Origin: Anaerolineae bacterium
GTDB lineage: Bacteria; Chloroflexota; Anaerolineae; B4-G1; SLSP01
DNA: 5,803 nucleotides
Assembly: GCA_016927095.1 (NCBI GenBank)
Contig: JAFGNI010000486.1
Location: 1 to 5,803 of the forward strand
Direction: 5' to 3'
The notes under the pieces were generated by a model. It had not been told where the DNA came from. It was given only the letters and a program-made list of their open reading frames with translations, and did no database searches. Shown here piece after piece: positions 5,522 through 5,803 of this stretch; within the stretch, counting starts at the first letter, position 1, and every line of letters begins with the position of its first letter. A program made the translations under genes and the position numbers.

Positions 5522-5803
5522 ATGACGAGCACAACGGACACGATACCTGACCGTCATCCCAGGGTTGATCCTTGGAAAGTAGCTGCGGTCGTGATCGTGA
5601 TGCTGGCGCTGGTGACGCGTCTGATAGTTCTGGGCGATCGTGCCGTCAGCCACGACGAGACCACGCACGCGAAGTACGCCTGGAACCTCTATTCTGGGCG
5701 AGGATTTCGCCACGACCCGCTGATGCACGGCCCGCTTCTCTTCGAGGTAACCGCCGTCTTCTACGCGCTCTTCGGGGTGAGCGATTTCACGGCCCGCTTG
5801 TAC
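5522..5803 (+). CDS. Agl23/TIGR03663-like membrane protein (GT-C glycosyltransferase fold), N-terminal part
   Basis: The first 94 codons of a gene that runs off the right edge. A short cytoplasmic N-terminus is followed by a membrane helix (about residues 20-37) and an external loop. The loop contains SHDETTHAKYAWNLYSG (43-59), with the acidic His-Asp-Glu motif typical of GT-C enzymes such as the dolichyl-phosphate-mannose transferases and ArnT. Next come HDPLMHGPLLF (64-74), a second helix beginning near residue 71, and SDFTARLY (87-94). The spacing of HDE, HDP, HGP and SDFTARL matches what I recall of the family annotated 'flippase activity-associated protein Agl23' (TIGR03663). In haloarchaea that family is linked to N-glycosylation; its bacterial role is not settled. 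GGGG at 5513-5516, 5 nt upstream, is a weak ribosome binding site. ATG codons at 5511 and 5517 are out of frame. A general GT39 family member is the main alternative. Confidence 0.83.
   Translation, partial: MTSTTDTIPDRHPRVDPWKVAAVVIVMLALVTRLIVLGDRAVSHDETTHAKYAWNLYSGRGFRHDPLMHGPLLFEVTAVFYALFGVSDFTARLY

Overview
This window looks like an ordinary chromosomal segment of a GC-rich bacterium, most likely a member of the Chloroflexota or a relative. The bacterial assignment rests on Shine-Dalgarno sequences and sigma-70-like promoters in front of the genes. The Chloroflexota guess rests mainly on a partial gene of the Agl23/TIGR03663 membrane glycosyltransferase family at the right edge, a family I associate with Chloroflexota and haloarchaea. 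The phylum is an inference; no RNA gene or marker protein is present to settle it.

Layout from left to right. Positions 1-144 hold no gene I can support, only an imperfect inverted repeat that may end transcription. A DUF711/UPF0210 (PFL-like) gene lies on the minus strand (145-1359). A divergent intergenic region of about 200 bp follows, with a good promoter for a plus-strand gene encoding a cytidylate-kinase-like P-loop protein (1560-2219). A GC-rich hairpin at 2234-2263 separates that gene from the convergent minus-strand pair. The pair consists of a membrane protein with two tandem RCK (TrkA-N/TrkA-C) units (3520-5265), followed downstream by a PLP-dependent trans-sulfuration enzyme (2289-3464). 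A second divergent intergenic region (about 256 bp with the chosen channel start) leads to the truncated plus-strand Agl23-like gene (5522 to the window end).

How the genes relate. The RCK protein and the trans-sulfuration enzyme share a strand and are 55 nt apart with no clear terminator between them, so they may be co-transcribed, but no functional link is evident. The other genes have their own intergenic upstream regions. There is no phage, insertion sequence, CRISPR array, toxin-antitoxin pair, tRNA or rRNA, and I see no clear sign of a new multi-gene system. The feature most worth a second look is the channel-like protein: it keeps the two-helix pore layout and two apparently intact nucleotide-binding RCK units, but its pore loop lacks the K+ selectivity signature. 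The kinase-like protein, which lacks the usual P-loop lysine, is second.
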